Shown here: positions 45,539 through 54,877 of the stretch, one piece after another
How positions within the stretch are numbered: the stretch's first letter is position 1
Layout of the letters: each line of letters opens with the position of its first letter
Source of the DNA: Legionellaceae bacterium
Lineage (GTDB): Bacteria > Pseudomonadota > Gammaproteobacteria > Legionellales > Legionellaceae
Length of the DNA: 64,000 nucleotides
NCBI GenBank assembly: GCA_018061965.1
Contig: JAGOTG010000002.1
Coordinates: 124,001 to 188,000, forward strand
Direction of reading: 5' to 3'
The notes under the pieces: generated by a model
Databases searched by the model: none
Seen by the model: only the letters and a program-made list of their open reading frames with translations
What the model was told of the DNA's origin: nothing
Position numbers and translations under genes: made by a program

Positions 45539-45577
45539 AAGCCATCACGCTTTTCCTAAAGCGTGATGGCTTTTTTA
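45539..45577. terminator. Bidirectional rho-independent terminator
   Basis: AAGCCATCACGCTTT and AAAGCGTGATGGCTT pair perfectly around a TCCT loop and are followed by a T-run on the plus strand; a shorter run exists on the minus strand. It sits between the convergent membrane-protein and ankyrin genes. Confidence 0.9.
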
Positions 45578-46990
45578 TTGTTTGTCTTCTAAACCTGTAG
45601 CAATTGGATTCACCCCAATATTGGGGTTCACCCCACAATTATCTAGTAGTTTCAATAAATTATTCCCTTTACGCGTCAAACGGCGGATGCAATACACCTC
45701 TAAATAACTTTGTAGAATATATGAATACTCAGGCAGACTCAAAATAGCCAGTATTTTCTCAGCACGGGTCAAATGCAACGGATCATTTTCTTCACACACT
45801 TGAAATAATACTGCACCCAACATCGCGGCAAAACTGGCTGTACGGGGCGGCTGAGCCGCATAAAAACGCTGGATACATTCATCCAACGCACGATCTTTGT
45901 CCCATTCAATCCAAGTCGTATACAAATCCAACGAGGGTTGGGCATCAAACCCTTCCATCGACTGTAAGGTTTGCAATGCATGCGCCACAGGTACGGCTGC
46001 TTGCACATTAGCCCAGGAACAATTGCCTACGATTTGAGCTGAGATGGGTAATTGTAGTACCGGGGTTAAACCTAGTATTTTATTAATATCCTTATGAAAA
46101 TAACGCCTGCTTTGTTTTTTATATAAAAAATCCAAAATAAAATTGAGCGTGATCGCCTGAGGGCGTTCCATATGATAAATATTTACCGAGCCTTCTTTCA
46201 GACTATTCTCACCGCGATCAATTTTCGCCCACCATTGTTGGTAGCGCACAAAACAAATGGCATGCCCCTGACTGGCTGCAGGTAAGACCAATAACGGTGC
46301 TTGGATTAATTGCTGAATCCGTTGATGATGTTGATTGGTCATGCTCACATGATGTTGTAATTGCAATAATTCATCCGCCACGGCAAAGCCGTCCATCGTT
46401 GCATAGATAATGGGAAATAAATGACGCATATTTCGGGTGGAATAACTACTGGTAAAGCGACGTAAGGAGTCTTTTACCACGGCAATCGTGAACTCTAAAA
46501 TGAAGCCTTCATAATCTAATTCAATAAACTCCCCTTCGGCAGTCACAATATCCACATCACCACTCAATTCAAAGCGATGTCCCAATAATTTGGCATAAAT
46601 GAAATCCAAAGCGAAGTCTAATTTTGCATGATATTGGTACAGCAAATGCTTGATGTCGGCTTGTCCGCGTAAAATTGGGTAGACCAAAACCGCTAATCCG
46701 GAGCGCGTGTAAGCATTGGGATTAGCACCTTTCAGTAATAACAACCGAATCATATCCAGATCCGCATTATCTACCGCCCAATGCAAAGCTGTTCGCCCTG
46801 TCACATCCGGTTTGTTAATCGCAACACCACGGTCTAACAATAATTGCGTAATCGGCATTTGCCGGGTAAGCACGCTTTCAATCAAAGGCGTAAAGCCATA
46901 CTCATCTATATCATCTAAAGAATCCCCTTCACGAAGATAATAATCGAGATCGGGCACACGACAGGAGATGATGTCATTTGCAATAGTCAT
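45575..46990 (-). CDS. Ankyrin-repeat protein resembling LegA3/AnkH effector family
   Basis: 471 residues. Three ankyrin repeats lie near 28-130 (DEYGFTPLIESVLTRQMPITQLLLDRG, VTGRTALHWAVDNADLDMIRLLLLKGANPN, then a degenerate third). A long C-terminal domain follows (about 150-450) with no common family pattern but with LGHRFELSGDVDIVTAEGEF and GNCSWANVQAAVP; the Cys in GNCSW followed by distant His recalls papain-like folds. Size and layout fit Legionella LegA3/AnkH, a widely conserved Dot/Icm effector. That identification is from memory of the family and needs a search. Confidence 0.6.
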   Translation of the reverse strand: MTIANDIISCRVPDLDYYLREGDSLDDIDEYGFTPLIESVLTRQMPITQLLLDRGVAINKPDVTGRTALHWAVDNADLDMIRLLLLKGANPNAYTRSGLAVLVYPILRGQADIKHLLYQYHAKLDFALDFIYAKLLGHRFELSGDVDIVTAEGEFIELDYEGFILEFTIAVVKDSLRRFTSSYSTRNMRHLFPIIYATMDGFAVADELLQLQHHVSMTNQHHQRIQQLIQAPLLVLPAASQGHAICFVRYQQWWAKIDRGENSLKEGSVNIYHMERPQAITLNFILDFLYKKQSRRYFHKDINKILGLTPVLQLPISAQIVGNCSWANVQAAVPVAHALQTLQSMEGFDAQPSLDLYTTWIEWDKDRALDECIQRFYAAQPPRTASFAAMLGAVLFQVCEENDPLHLTRAEKILAILSLPEYSYILQSYLEVYCIRRLTRKGNNLLKLLDNCGVNPNIGVNPIATGLEDKQ

Positions 46991-47025
46991 AAAAAGTCCT
47001 TGTTTTACTCTATCTCAATACCTGT

Positions 47026-47093
47026 GTAGGTTGGGCCTTGGCCCAACAAAGCATCGGAGTACCCAATTTTCGTTGGGCCAAGGCCCAACCTAC
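47026..47093. repeat. Palindromic repeat, GTTGGGCCTTGGCCCAAC family
   Basis: GTAGGTTGGGCCTTGGCC and GGCCAAGGCCCAACCTAC bound a 68-bp unit upstream of the ankyrin gene. Immediately after it, at about 47139-47170, lies a half-copy of the CGTCATCC family (CGTCATCCCGAACGAAGTGA). Confidence 0.8.
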
Positions 47094-47213
47094 TATTCCG
47101 TGATTTCAAACCACCACAAATCCCAGAACTTCTACCCCGTCATCCCGAACGAAGTGAGGGATCTCCCCAAACTCAAGAGATGCCTCACAATGATCAACAT
47201 GACACGCACAGCT

Positions 47214-47957
47214 CTAAAACCCTTGCGGTTTGGGTGCTGGGGACACGCGGGGCATATTACCCAAACGCAATTGTTTTTCCATTTCTTGTTCACGGCGTTC
47301 GTTATCAAATTCTCGGCGGGCTTCTGTGTTCAAAGGCGGTTCTGGGTTCAAATTGGGATCAACGCCATCAAAGCGTTGACTATTTAACCACGGATTTTGC
47401 AAAATATTATTTTGCATCCCCCCTTCCTGCGCCAAACTTTGTTGCGTACCTTGTTCTGGCGCATGTTCGCGCGCATTCACGCGTGCATAATTGCGATGCC
47501 CATCTTGTTCAATCAAGCGTCTCTGGCGATCTAACGTGACCGTATCATCAGATAAATAAGTCGTCTTGGGCCGCGTATCGCCCTGCGCAACAACTGAAAA
47601 TACAATTTCAGTCCACACAGATGACTCACCACCCGTACGCACAGTCAAAACTTGGTGACCATGACCCAATTTACTCGGAGTAATTTGAACATCAATGGTA
47701 CAAGACGCCCGCGGCGCTAACATCAATCCGGCATGCGCAGTGCCCCCCACCAGACCTACGCGATCATCAATGAGACCATCATTGCCAGGTTCTAACCCAA
47801 TACCCGTAATTTGGATAGGGTGCAAACTTTGATTAGAGAAAGTATAGGTATAGCGTAAAGAACGGCTCCCTATTTTAAGCGCAGGCCAAACCGGCAAGGG
47901 CAACACCCACGCCAATCTGGCTCTTCCTGCAATGGTGATCACTTGATTTTTATTCAT
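47214..47957 (-). CDS. Unrecognised protein with Ig-like beta domain
   Basis: 247 residues. About 30-130 resembles an immunoglobulin-like beta sandwich of the abnormal-spindle or choice-of-anchor type (SLRYTYTFSNQSLHPIQITGIGLEP, LAPRASCTIDVQITPSKLG). The C-terminal ~90 residues are polar, rich in Asn, Gln, Arg and Pro, ending NMPRVSPAPKPQGF. No signal peptide. Function unknown; shorter than most proteins with such domains. Confidence 0.5.
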   Translation of the reverse strand: MNKNQVITIAGRARLAWVLPLPVWPALKIGSRSLRYTYTFSNQSLHPIQITGIGLEPGNDGLIDDRVGLVGGTAHAGLMLAPRASCTIDVQITPSKLGHGHQVLTVRTGGESSVWTEIVFSVVAQGDTRPKTTYLSDDTVTLDRQRRLIEQDGHRNYARVNAREHAPEQGTQQSLAQEGGMQNNILQNPWLNSQRFDGVDPNLNPEPPLNTEARREFDNERREQEMEKQLRLGNMPRVSPAPKPQGF

Positions 47958-48006
47958 GTACTAAGTATACAACCAAAATATTAGAACAGCATCCTTCACT
48001 ATTAGC

Positions 48007-48136
48007 ACTTACGCAAAACTCCGATCTCTTCGTTGGATTGCGTCTTTAATTCGCTCATTTAGTCATCTAAACGCCCTCATTACATTTTTTCCCTTCTCCC
48101 TCAGGGAGAAGGTGTCACGAAGTGATGGATGAGGGG
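48007..48136. repeat. Compound repeat: half MITE copy plus CCCTTCTCC hairpin copy
   Basis: 48007-48082 matches the right half of the 115-bp element at 34055-34169, read from the ACTTACGCAAAAC end through CATTTAGTCATCTAAAC, and then stops. 48089-48136 is a CCCTTCTCC / GGAGAAGG hairpin copy ending GGATGAGGGGG. One family appears to have inserted at or near the other. Confidence 0.65.
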
Positions 48137-48137
48137 G

Positions 48138-49160
48138 TTACAAATACTCCGCACACAAAATCTCAGCAATTTGAATCGCATTCGTCGCGGCGCCCTTGCG
48201 AATATTATCCGCCACGACCCATAAATTCAGGCCATTCGGATGTGAAATGTCTTGGCGGATCCGACCTACATAGACATCATCGTTACCCACCGCATGAGAA
48301 ATCACAGTGGGATATTTACCCTTTTTAGGATCATCCACCACAACCACCCCAGGTGCTGCACGGAGAATGCGTCGGGCTTCTGTCGCTGTCAAAGGTGATT
48401 TGAGCTCCACATGAATTGCTTCTGAGTGTCCATATAGCACCGGCACGCGCACTGCAGTGGGATTCACTGAAATGCTATCATCTTCTAAAATTTTATGGGT
48501 TTCCCACACCATTTTCATTTCTTCACGGGTATAGCCATTGTCCTGAAATTCATCGATATGGGGTATCGCGTTAAACGCGATTTGTTGCGGATACACGTTC
48601 GACTTCACTGGACGACCATTCAACAACTCACCCATCTGATGGATTAATTCGGATACGGCTTCTTTTCCCGTGCCAGAAACCGATTGATAGGTCGCCACAT
48701 TGATGCGAGCAATCCCCACCGCATCATGCAATGGTTTTAATGCAACCAACATTTGAATGGTTGAGCAATTGGGATTGGCAATAATGCCTTGCCGAGTATA
48801 ATGGGCGATCCGTTCAGGATTCACTTCGGGAATCACCAGGGGGATATCAGCATCGTAACGAAAACACGAGCTATTATCGATCACCACACAATTATGTGCT
48901 GCAGCAATGGGGGCATATTGTTTGGACACCGCATTACCAGCTGAAAATAAAGCAATGTCGATATCAGTGAAATCAAAAGTAGCCAGGTCGAGTACATCCA
49001 AGACCTCTTTTCCAAAAGACACCGTCTTACCGACAGAGCGTTCAGATGCCAATGCATAGACTTGAGCAACTGGAAAATTTCGCTCCAAAAGCCCTGCCAA
49101 CATAGCCTCGCCCACTGCGCCCGTGGCGCCTACTACTGCTACATGAAATTGTCTTGCCAT
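48138..49160 (-). CDS. asd: Aspartate-semialdehyde dehydrogenase
   Basis: 340 residues. VAVVGATGAVGEAMLAGL is the NADP-binding start, NPNCSTIQM carries catalytic C132, and the C-terminal half holds the active-site His region (PVLYGHSEAIHVELK). It makes aspartate semialdehyde for lysine, diaminopimelate, threonine and methionine synthesis. It belongs to the class found in Gram-positive bacteria and many gammaproteobacteria beside usg-like genes. prmB lies 9 bases upstream in the same direction. Confidence 0.94.
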   Translation of the reverse strand: MARQFHVAVVGATGAVGEAMLAGLLERNFPVAQVYALASERSVGKTVSFGKEVLDVLDLATFDFTDIDIALFSAGNAVSKQYAPIAAAHNCVVIDNSSCFRYDADIPLVIPEVNPERIAHYTRQGIIANPNCSTIQMLVALKPLHDAVGIARINVATYQSVSGTGKEAVSELIHQMGELLNGRPVKSNVYPQQIAFNAIPHIDEFQDNGYTREEMKMVWETHKILEDDSISVNPTAVRVPVLYGHSEAIHVELKSPLTATEARRILRAAPGVVVVDDPKKGKYPTVISHAVGNDDVYVGRIRQDISHPNGLNLWVVADNIRKGAATNAIQIAEILCAEYL

Positions 49161-49169
49161 ATTTCTGCC

Positions 49170-50075
49170 TTAAAAGTACTCGCGCACCATTTGCGCCGTC
49201 AATAAAAAAATCCCCTCACCACCCTGTTCGAAATCAAGCCAAACAAAGGGAACGTCAGGGTACGCGGCAATCAATTCTTCCGCAGCTTCGCCTACTTCTA
49301 CCACCAAAATACCGTGGTGACTCAAATAGCGCCCTGCTTGGTTTAAAATGCGATGCACCACCGCCAAACCTGCTTGCTCAGCAAATAAGGCCATTTCGGG
49401 CTCATGGCGATATTCGGTAGGCAACGTTTGCATCACGGCTTCCGCCACATACGGTGGATTGCTCACAATAATATCATAGACAGTCTCTGGAATTTGATCA
49501 AAACAGTCTGATTTTAATAAAGTTAATTGCTCTGCCAAATGATGGCGCTCACTATTGATAGCCGCTACTGCCAAGGCTTGCTCCGACACATCTGAACCAT
49601 CAACCTGAGCATCCGGAAACCAGGCACAACAAGCCATGGCAATGCATCCGCTACCGGTGCATAGATCCAAGATGCGAGTCACCTGCTCTTCTGCAATCCA
49701 AGGGGAAAACTGTTGTCGAATCAATTCCGCGATCGGCGACCGGGGGATCAAAACCCGATCATCCACATAAAAAGTCATATCACAAAAATGCGCATTATGC
49801 GTCAAATAAGGGACCGGCACGCGCTGTACAATGCGCTGCTCCAAGCGTTCCGCTAATAACTTCTTTTCGCTCGCTGACAAACGCGCTGCTAAAAATCTCT
49901 GCGTCTCAGAATCCCAAGGCAAATGTAACGTATCCCATACCAATGCATAGATGTCGTCTTCTGCATTATCAGTACCATGCCCATAATACAAATTGGCTGC
50001 ACGCGCTTGACTAATACCAAACCGAATAAAATCTAGGATAACCGTGAAATCTTGAGTATCTGCGATATATGACAT
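49170..50075 (-). CDS. prmB: Ribosomal protein L3 N5-glutamine methyltransferase PrmB
   Basis: 301 residues. SAM-binding motif I ILDLCTGSGCIAMACC and catalytic NPPYVAEAVMQTLPTEYRHEPEMAL identify the HemK/PrmB class; the N-terminus (ADTQDFTVILDFIRFGISQARAANLYYGHG) is specific to PrmB. It methylates Gln150 of L3. Divergent from smrB, as in Escherichia coli. Confidence 0.94.
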   Translation of the reverse strand: MSYIADTQDFTVILDFIRFGISQARAANLYYGHGTDNAEDDIYALVWDTLHLPWDSETQRFLAARLSASEKKLLAERLEQRIVQRVPVPYLTHNAHFCDMTFYVDDRVLIPRSPIAELIRQQFSPWIAEEQVTRILDLCTGSGCIAMACCAWFPDAQVDGSDVSEQALAVAAINSERHHLAEQLTLLKSDCFDQIPETVYDIIVSNPPYVAEAVMQTLPTEYRHEPEMALFAEQAGLAVVHRILNQAGRYLSHHGILVVEVGEAAEELIAAYPDVPFVWLDFEQGGEGIFLLTAQMVREYF

Positions 50076-50185
50076 GATGCATTCCAGAGGGTATTAAGCC
50101 CAATTGTCCAAAAAGGTAGGTTGGGCCAAGAAATAAAAACGCATTATATGCTATACTGTTCTCAGTCACAATTTTAAACCCTATA

Positions 50186-50797
50186 ATGAGCAAAAAAACC
50201 CAGCTTTCTCCTGAAGATCAAGCTCTGTTCCAGAAGGAGATGCAACACGTCACCCCACTTCAAGCAAAAAAACCCAAAATTGCAGCTGAACGAACTCAGC
50301 AACCTGTTGTTCCTAAACACCACCTTCGTCACCTAGCACAACCCTCACGTCATCCCGAACAACATGAGGGATCTCCCAAAGCCCGAGCGATGTATCATGA
50401 CATTCGACATACCGTGAATCTCTGTGACGATTTATCCGATTATTATGCCAATCCTGTTCAATCAGAAAGTCTATTACATTACCATCAACCAGGTGTTTCA
50501 AGGCTCCAAGTCCACGCCCTCAAAACTGGCAACCTAAGCTATCAAGCCAAAATCGATTTGCATGGCTTGAAACCAGATGCGGCCAAAGAACGTTTAAATC
50601 AGTTCCTCAGCCAGCAAATCCAGCTACAACACCGCTGGATTTTGATCATTCACGGCAAAGGCGGACGTTTTGGAGAAGCCCCTGTCTTAAAAAATCTAGT
50701 CAATCACTGGCTTCCTCAAATTTCAAGAGTATTAGGTTTTCATAGTGCGCAACCCAAACACGGGGGAGCCGGGGCAACGTATGTGTTGCTGAAATAA
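50186..50797 (+). CDS. smrB: SmrB-type endonuclease (Smr domain)
   Basis: 203 residues. The Smr domain fills about 125-203: KIDLHGLKPDAAKERLNQFL and WILIIHGKGGRFG, the HGxG motif. SmrB cleaves mRNA between collided ribosomes in Escherichia coli. Residues about 55-69 (SRHPEQHEGSPKAR region) are encoded by a copy of the dispersed CGTCATCC repeat (50348-50391), which partly explains the length over the ~183 residues of the Escherichia coli protein. The insert lies in the linker before the Smr domain and keeps the frame. Confidence 0.9.
   Translation: MSKKTQLSPEDQALFQKEMQHVTPLQAKKPKIAAERTQQPVVPKHHLRHLAQPSRHPEQHEGSPKARAMYHDIRHTVNLCDDLSDYYANPVQSESLLHYHQPGVSRLQVHALKTGNLSYQAKIDLHGLKPDAAKERLNQFLSQQIQLQHRWILIIHGKGGRFGEAPVLKNLVNHWLPQISRVLGFHSAQPKHGGAGATYVLLK
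50348..50391 (+). repeat. CGTCATCCCGAAC repeat inserted in frame in smrB
   Basis: CGTCATCCCGAACAACATGA with GGGATCTCCC and GAGCGATG closely follows the intergenic copy at 47139-47180 (CGTCATCCCGAACGAAGTGA, GGGATCTCCC, GAGATG). Here it is part of the smrB reading frame, comparable in principle to the palindromic elements found inside Rickettsia genes. Confidence 0.6.
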
Positions 50798-50863
50798 CTA
50801 TGCCACACCTATCATTGAGAGCGCAGCGACTTTTAATTTTTAATTGACCAATTAGCAAAAGAA

Positions 50864-50917
50864 GTAGGTTGGGCCTTGGCCCAACAGCAGCGCTTCTTTG
50901 GGCCAAGGACCAACTAT
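50864..50917. repeat. Palindromic repeat, GTTGGGCCTTGGCCCAAC family, degenerate
   Basis: The left end GTAGGTTGGGCCTTGGCC is exact; the right end has decayed (GGGCCAAGGACCAACTA). A half-copy GTAGGTTGGGCCAAG is at 50116-50130. A GATTGCTTCGCTGCGCTCGC copy of the 9812-9889 family follows at about 50936-50964, so the 50798-51052 gap is mostly repeats. Confidence 0.7.
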
Positions 50918-51052
50918 ACATCCTTAAAGTCACTAGATTGCTTCGCTGCGCTCGCAATGACAACATTAAAAATCTAGACAATTACTAGACAAACTGGTAG
51001 GATTTCCCTTTTTTTAAAAATACGTACGAATGGCAAAAGGGAGTCGGCTAAG

Positions 51053-52339
51053 ATGACAAAAACTCGGCATTCAAAACAGGCTGAATATAATTACAAACCT
51101 TGGCTCATCTGGGGATTAGGATGTCTATTTTATTTTTATGAATGCCTATTGCAAGTATCTCCCAGCGTAATGAGCGCTGAACTCATGCGCGATTTTTCAG
51201 TGACCAGCCATACGCTAGGCATTTTGTCCGGCATTTATTTTTATTCTTACGCCGCCATGCAATTGCCTTGTGGCGTAATGACCGATTATTTTGGTCCTAG
51301 ACGACTGTTAACCATTGCTACCACGATTTGCGCCCTCAGCACCATCTCGTTTGGTTTGACGGAAAACTTTTTCATGGCATGCATCGCGCGTTTGATGATT
51401 GGGTTTGGCTCCTCTTTTGCCGTCGTGGGCACCTTAAAATTGGCATCCAATTGGTTTCCAGCTCATCGCTTTGCGTATTTAACCGGTATGATGGTGACAC
51501 TAGGAATGCTCGGGGCCATTTTTGGAGAAGCGCCGCTGGCTTTATTGATCGACCATTACGGTTGGCGTCACAGTATGCTCATTATGGGATGCATTGGCCT
51601 ATTGGTCGCCCTCTTGATTTTTATCTTCACCAAAGATCATGGTACCTATGTATATAAAGGTGCGCCAGAAGAAGTCATCGAAGAAGGTACTTTGGGTCAA
51701 CGACTTTTGATTCTGCTCCGCAATAAACAATTATGGCTTGTCGCACTCTTCGGTGGCCTGATGTATACCGCTACCCCTGTTATTTGTGGATTATGGGGGG
51801 TGCCATTTTTGATGTTGAGCATGCATTTATCCAAAGCCGTTGCAGCGAATTATATTTCACTGGTGCTCTTTGGATGGGCGGTAGCCGGCCCATTTTGGGG
51901 TATTTTTTCGAATAGAATCGGATTACGCAAACCACCTCTTTATATCGGTTGTGTCGGCGCCTTGATCTGCAGTTCTTTGATTATCTTTGGCGCTATTCAC
52001 ACTAAATTTATCGTACAAATTTTGCTATTCTTATTCGGTATTTTTTCCGCAGGTTTTTTACCCGCTTTTGCCCTGGCCAAAGAATTGAGCAATCAAAAAT
52101 ACGTGGCCACCGCTTTGAGTTTTATGAATATGATGAACATGGTGGGGATTGCCTTGGTTCAACCCGCCGTAGGCTTTATTTTGGATGGATTGTGGTCAGG
52201 GCAAATGCATGATCAAGTACGAGTATATACAGTAGCCAATTATCAAATGGCGCTCGCGATATTGCCCATAGGCATGTTTATTGCTTTGTTATTGCTGCCT
52301 ATGATTCGAGAGACCTATTGTAAAGCGGCTGTAAAATGA
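51053..52339 (+). CDS. Major facilitator superfamily transporter
   Basis: 428 residues with twelve predicted membrane helices. The loop 2-3 motif appears as GVMTDYFGPRRLL (MFS motif A, GxxxDxxGRR-like). The second half has the central loop around residue 195-225 (GAPEEVIEEGTLGQRLL). Legionellales have many such MFS proteins of the phthalate/amino-acid (Pht-like) type, but the substrate cannot be told. GGGAG lies 9 bases before the ATG. miaB follows in 10 bases. Confidence 0.88.
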   Translation: MTKTRHSKQAEYNYKPWLIWGLGCLFYFYECLLQVSPSVMSAELMRDFSVTSHTLGILSGIYFYSYAAMQLPCGVMTDYFGPRRLLTIATTICALSTISFGLTENFFMACIARLMIGFGSSFAVVGTLKLASNWFPAHRFAYLTGMMVTLGMLGAIFGEAPLALLIDHYGWRHSMLIMGCIGLLVALLIFIFTKDHGTYVYKGAPEEVIEEGTLGQRLLILLRNKQLWLVALFGGLMYTATPVICGLWGVPFLMLSMHLSKAVAANYISLVLFGWAVAGPFWGIFSNRIGLRKPPLYIGCVGALICSSLIIFGAIHTKFIVQILLFLFGIFSAGFLPAFALAKELSNQKYVATALSFMNMMNMVGIALVQPAVGFILDGLWSGQMHDQVRVYTVANYQMALAILPIGMFIALLLLPMIRETYCKAAVK

Positions 52340-52349
52340 GTGACCTCTT

Positions 52350-53681
52350 ATGAAAAAGCTTTATATTAAAACCAATGGCTGTCAGATGAATGTATATGAT
52401 TCGTCTAAGATGGCTGATGTATTGGCAAAATCACATGGTTTAGAAACTACTGATTCGGTAAACGACGCAGACGTGATTTTATTAAACACCTGTTCAATCC
52501 GCGACAAAGCCCAAGAAAAAGTATTTTCCCAATTAGGCCAATGGCGCGAATATAAAAAAGCAAATCCCCACGTCATCATCGGAGTAGGCGGTTGTGTAGC
52601 CAGTCAAGAAGGCGCAGACATCTTAAAGCGCGCGCCTTATGTAGACTTGGTATTTGGTCCACAAACCTTACACCGCTTACCCGCTCTGTTGACCGAACGC
52701 TTAGCCAAGAAAAAATCTGTGGTGGATATTAGTTTTCCTGAAATTGAAAAATTTGATCACCTCCCTGCCCCACGTGCCGAAGGCCCGATCGCCTTTGTTT
52801 CGATTATGGAAGGCTGTAGCAAATACTGTTCGTTCTGTGTGGTACCCTACACACGTGGCGAAGAAATTTCACGGCCGTTTGATGATGTGTTGGCAGAATG
52901 TTATCTCTTAGTGAATCAAGGGGTACGTGAAATCAATTTATTAGGCCAAAATGTGAATGATTATCGCGGCACGATGGCTTCAGGCGAAATCGCTGATTTG
53001 GCGTTATTGATTCAATATTTGTCGGCAATGGATGGTTTAGGACGCATTCGGTTCACAACGTCACATCCTTTGGCATTTTCTGATAATTTGATTTCTGCCT
53101 ATGCTGAAGTCCCGATCTTAGCCAATCATTTACATTTGCCAGTACAATCCGGTTCGGATCGGATTTTAGCTTTGATGAAGCGAGGCTATACTGCGCTAGA
53201 ATTCAAATCTAAAATTCGTAAACTACGCAAAATTCGCCCGGATATCCGCTTGTCCACCGACATTATTGTGGGCTTTCCAGGTGAAACCGACCAAGATTTT
53301 CAGGATACCATGGATTTGGTCCATGAAATCGGCTTTGATACATCGTTTAGTTTCATTTATAGCCCAAGACCCGGTACGCCAGCTGCCAATTTACCCGATC
53401 CGACACCCATGGACGTTAAAAAGCAACGTCTAAGTATTTTACAAGAACGCCTAGGCATGCAGGCCATGCGCTATAGCCAAGCCTTGATTGGCTCAACGCA
53501 ACGACTATTGATCACTGGGGCCTCTAAAAAATCCAGTAGCGAACTTGCTGGACGGACTGAATGTAATCGCGTCGTCAATTTTTCAGGGCCTGCGGAATTA
53601 ATCGGCCAATTTGTGGATGTGCTCATCACTGACGCCCAACCCAATTCTCTGCGCGGCAGAATTACTGAAGTTGAACATTGA
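52350..53681 (+). CDS. miaB: tRNA-2-methylthio-N6-dimethylallyladenosine synthase
   Basis: 443 residues. The N-terminal MTTase domain has C11, C48 and C82; the radical SAM cluster is C156-x3-C160-x2-C163 in [30 protein letters not shown] and [20 protein letters not shown] are MiaB-specific; a TRAM domain ends the protein. It adds the methylthio group at A37 of UNN-decoding tRNAs. Overlaps rluD by 4 bases. Confidence 0.96.
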   Translation: MKKLYIKTNGCQMNVYDSSKMADVLAKSHGLETTDSVNDADVILLNTCSIRDKAQEKVFSQLGQWREYKKANPHVIIGVGGCVASQEGADILKRAPYVDLVFGPQTLHRLPALLTERLAKKKSVVDISFPEIEKFDHLPAPRAEGPIAFVSIMEGCSKYCSFCVVPYTRGEEISRPFDDVLAECYLLVNQGVREINLLGQNVNDYRGTMASGEIADLALLIQYLSAMDGLGRIRFTTSHPLAFSDNLISAYAEVPILANHLHLPVQSGSDRILALMKRGYTALEFKSKIRKLRKIRPDIRLSTDIIVGFPGETDQDFQDTMDLVHEIGFDTSFSFIYSPRPGTPAANLPDPTPMDVKKQRLSILQERLGMQAMRYSQALIGSTQRLLITGASKKSSSELAGRTECNRVVNFSGPAELIGQFVDVLITDAQPNSLRGRITEVEH

Positions 53682-54760
53682 TGCCTAATTCTTCAATACC
53701 TGCGTCGATAGAACCTAAAGAGCTGAATTCAATAGAGCTTAAAGAACAGCCGAATTCCCGCGGCTTGAGCGCGGGATCCACGTCCCTTCAGCAAGACCAG
53801 TACTCTCCTGACACCCCGCAAGATGCAGGCGGCATCATCCCTATCACGCTCAGAGGCCTAAGAATTGATTTTGTCCTAGCCAAATTATACCCACACTGGT
53901 CGCGCTCTAAATTAACCACCTGGCTCAAAACCGGTTGTATTCTAATCAACCAACAAACTTGGAAACCCAATACCAAAGTAGCTGGCGGTGAAACCATTCA
54001 GCTCAATCTGCCACCTGAATCCTCCACACTTTCCGATCAAGCTGAGGACATTCCATTAGATATTATATTTGAAGATGACCAGGTTATGGTTATTAATAAA
54101 CCTCCGGGTCTGATTGTCCATCCAGGAGCAGGTAATCGGCAAGGAACATTATTAAATGCTTTATTGCATCATCATGCGCCACTCCAAGATCTACCCCGCG
54201 CTGGGATTGTTCATCGTTTAGACAAAGATACCTCTGGCATCATGATCATTGCGAAAACATTAACCGCTCACACGCATTTGATTCGACAAATGCAAGAACG
54301 CAGCATTCAACGCCAATATCTGGCGTTGGTTTACGGCCACCTGATCGCCGGCAACACCATTCATACTGAATATGGTCGAGATCCCCATAATCGTTTAAAA
54401 ATGGCAGTGTTAGAACACGGCAAACCCGCCATCACGACGTTTACGGTCCTCAAAAAATTTCATTATGTGACGCTACTACAAGTGAAGCTCCATACCGGAC
54501 GTACTCATCAAATTCGCGTGCATATGTCGCATATCAATCACCCCATTGTCGGCGATCTCCTCTATCGAACCCGAAACAGTCTGAAAGCGGGCATGAGCAA
54601 AGAATTACGCGACACACTAAGCACCTTCCCTCGCCAAGCATTACATGCGCAAACCCTTAGTTTTCAACATCCCATTTCACAAGAGACATTGACGTATACC
54701 GCCCCAATCCCCTATGATTTGCAAAGTCTGTTGGAATTTGTGGCCCAAGAAGTGAAGTAG
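53678..54760 (+). CDS. rluD: 23S rRNA pseudouridine synthase RluD
   Basis: 360 residues. An S4 domain ([25 protein letters not shown]) follows an unusual 50-residue polar N-terminal extension rich in Glu, Ser and Pro. The catalytic motif is [15 protein letters not shown] with the nucleophilic Asp, and [20 protein letters not shown] confirms the RluD class. It modifies U1911, U1915 and U1917 of helix 69. Next to pgeF as in Escherichia coli. Confidence 0.93.
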   Translation: MMPNSSIPASIEPKELNSIELKEQPNSRGLSAGSTSLQQDQYSPDTPQDAGGIIPITLRGLRIDFVLAKLYPHWSRSKLTTWLKTGCILINQQTWKPNTKVAGGETIQLNLPPESSTLSDQAEDIPLDIIFEDDQVMVINKPPGLIVHPGAGNRQGTLLNALLHHHAPLQDLPRAGIVHRLDKDTSGIMIIAKTLTAHTHLIRQMQERSIQRQYLALVYGHLIAGNTIHTEYGRDPHNRLKMAVLEHGKPAITTFTVLKKFHYVTLLQVKLHTGRTHQIRVHMSHINHPIVGDLLYRTRNSLKAGMSKELRDTLSTFPRQALHAQTLSFQHPISQETLTYTAPIPYDLQSLLEFVAQEVK

Positions 54761-54808
54761 ATTGGGCCCTGGCCGAATGGCAGAAAATCAAAGTGCGTGC
54801 AATTGAAT

Positions 54809-54830
54809 GTAGGTTGGGCCTTGGCCCAAC
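54809..54830. repeat. Single palindrome of the GTTGGGCCTTGGCCCAAC family
   Basis: The palindrome GTTGGGCCTTGGCCCAAC with GTAG in front lies between rluD and pgeF; a decayed partner (GTAGATTGGGCCCTGG) is at about 54756-54771, so the pair is an eroded unit. The frame of pgeF runs back through it, which explains a spurious longer start at 54797. Confidence 0.65.
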
Positions 54831-54877
54831 AGCAAAGCGCAGCGCTTCATTTGACAACTGCAAAAAAAAGGATTTTC

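Noticed and set aside
29233..54830. CRISPR array from the repeated GTTGGGCC palindromes
   Set aside because: Copies are kilobases apart, without regular spacing or unique short spacers, and no cas gene is present.
54797..54877. Upstream extension of pgeF
   Set aside because: These 27 codons translate the intergenic GTTGGGCC palindrome and are not part of the family; the ATG at 54878 has a proper ribosome-binding site.
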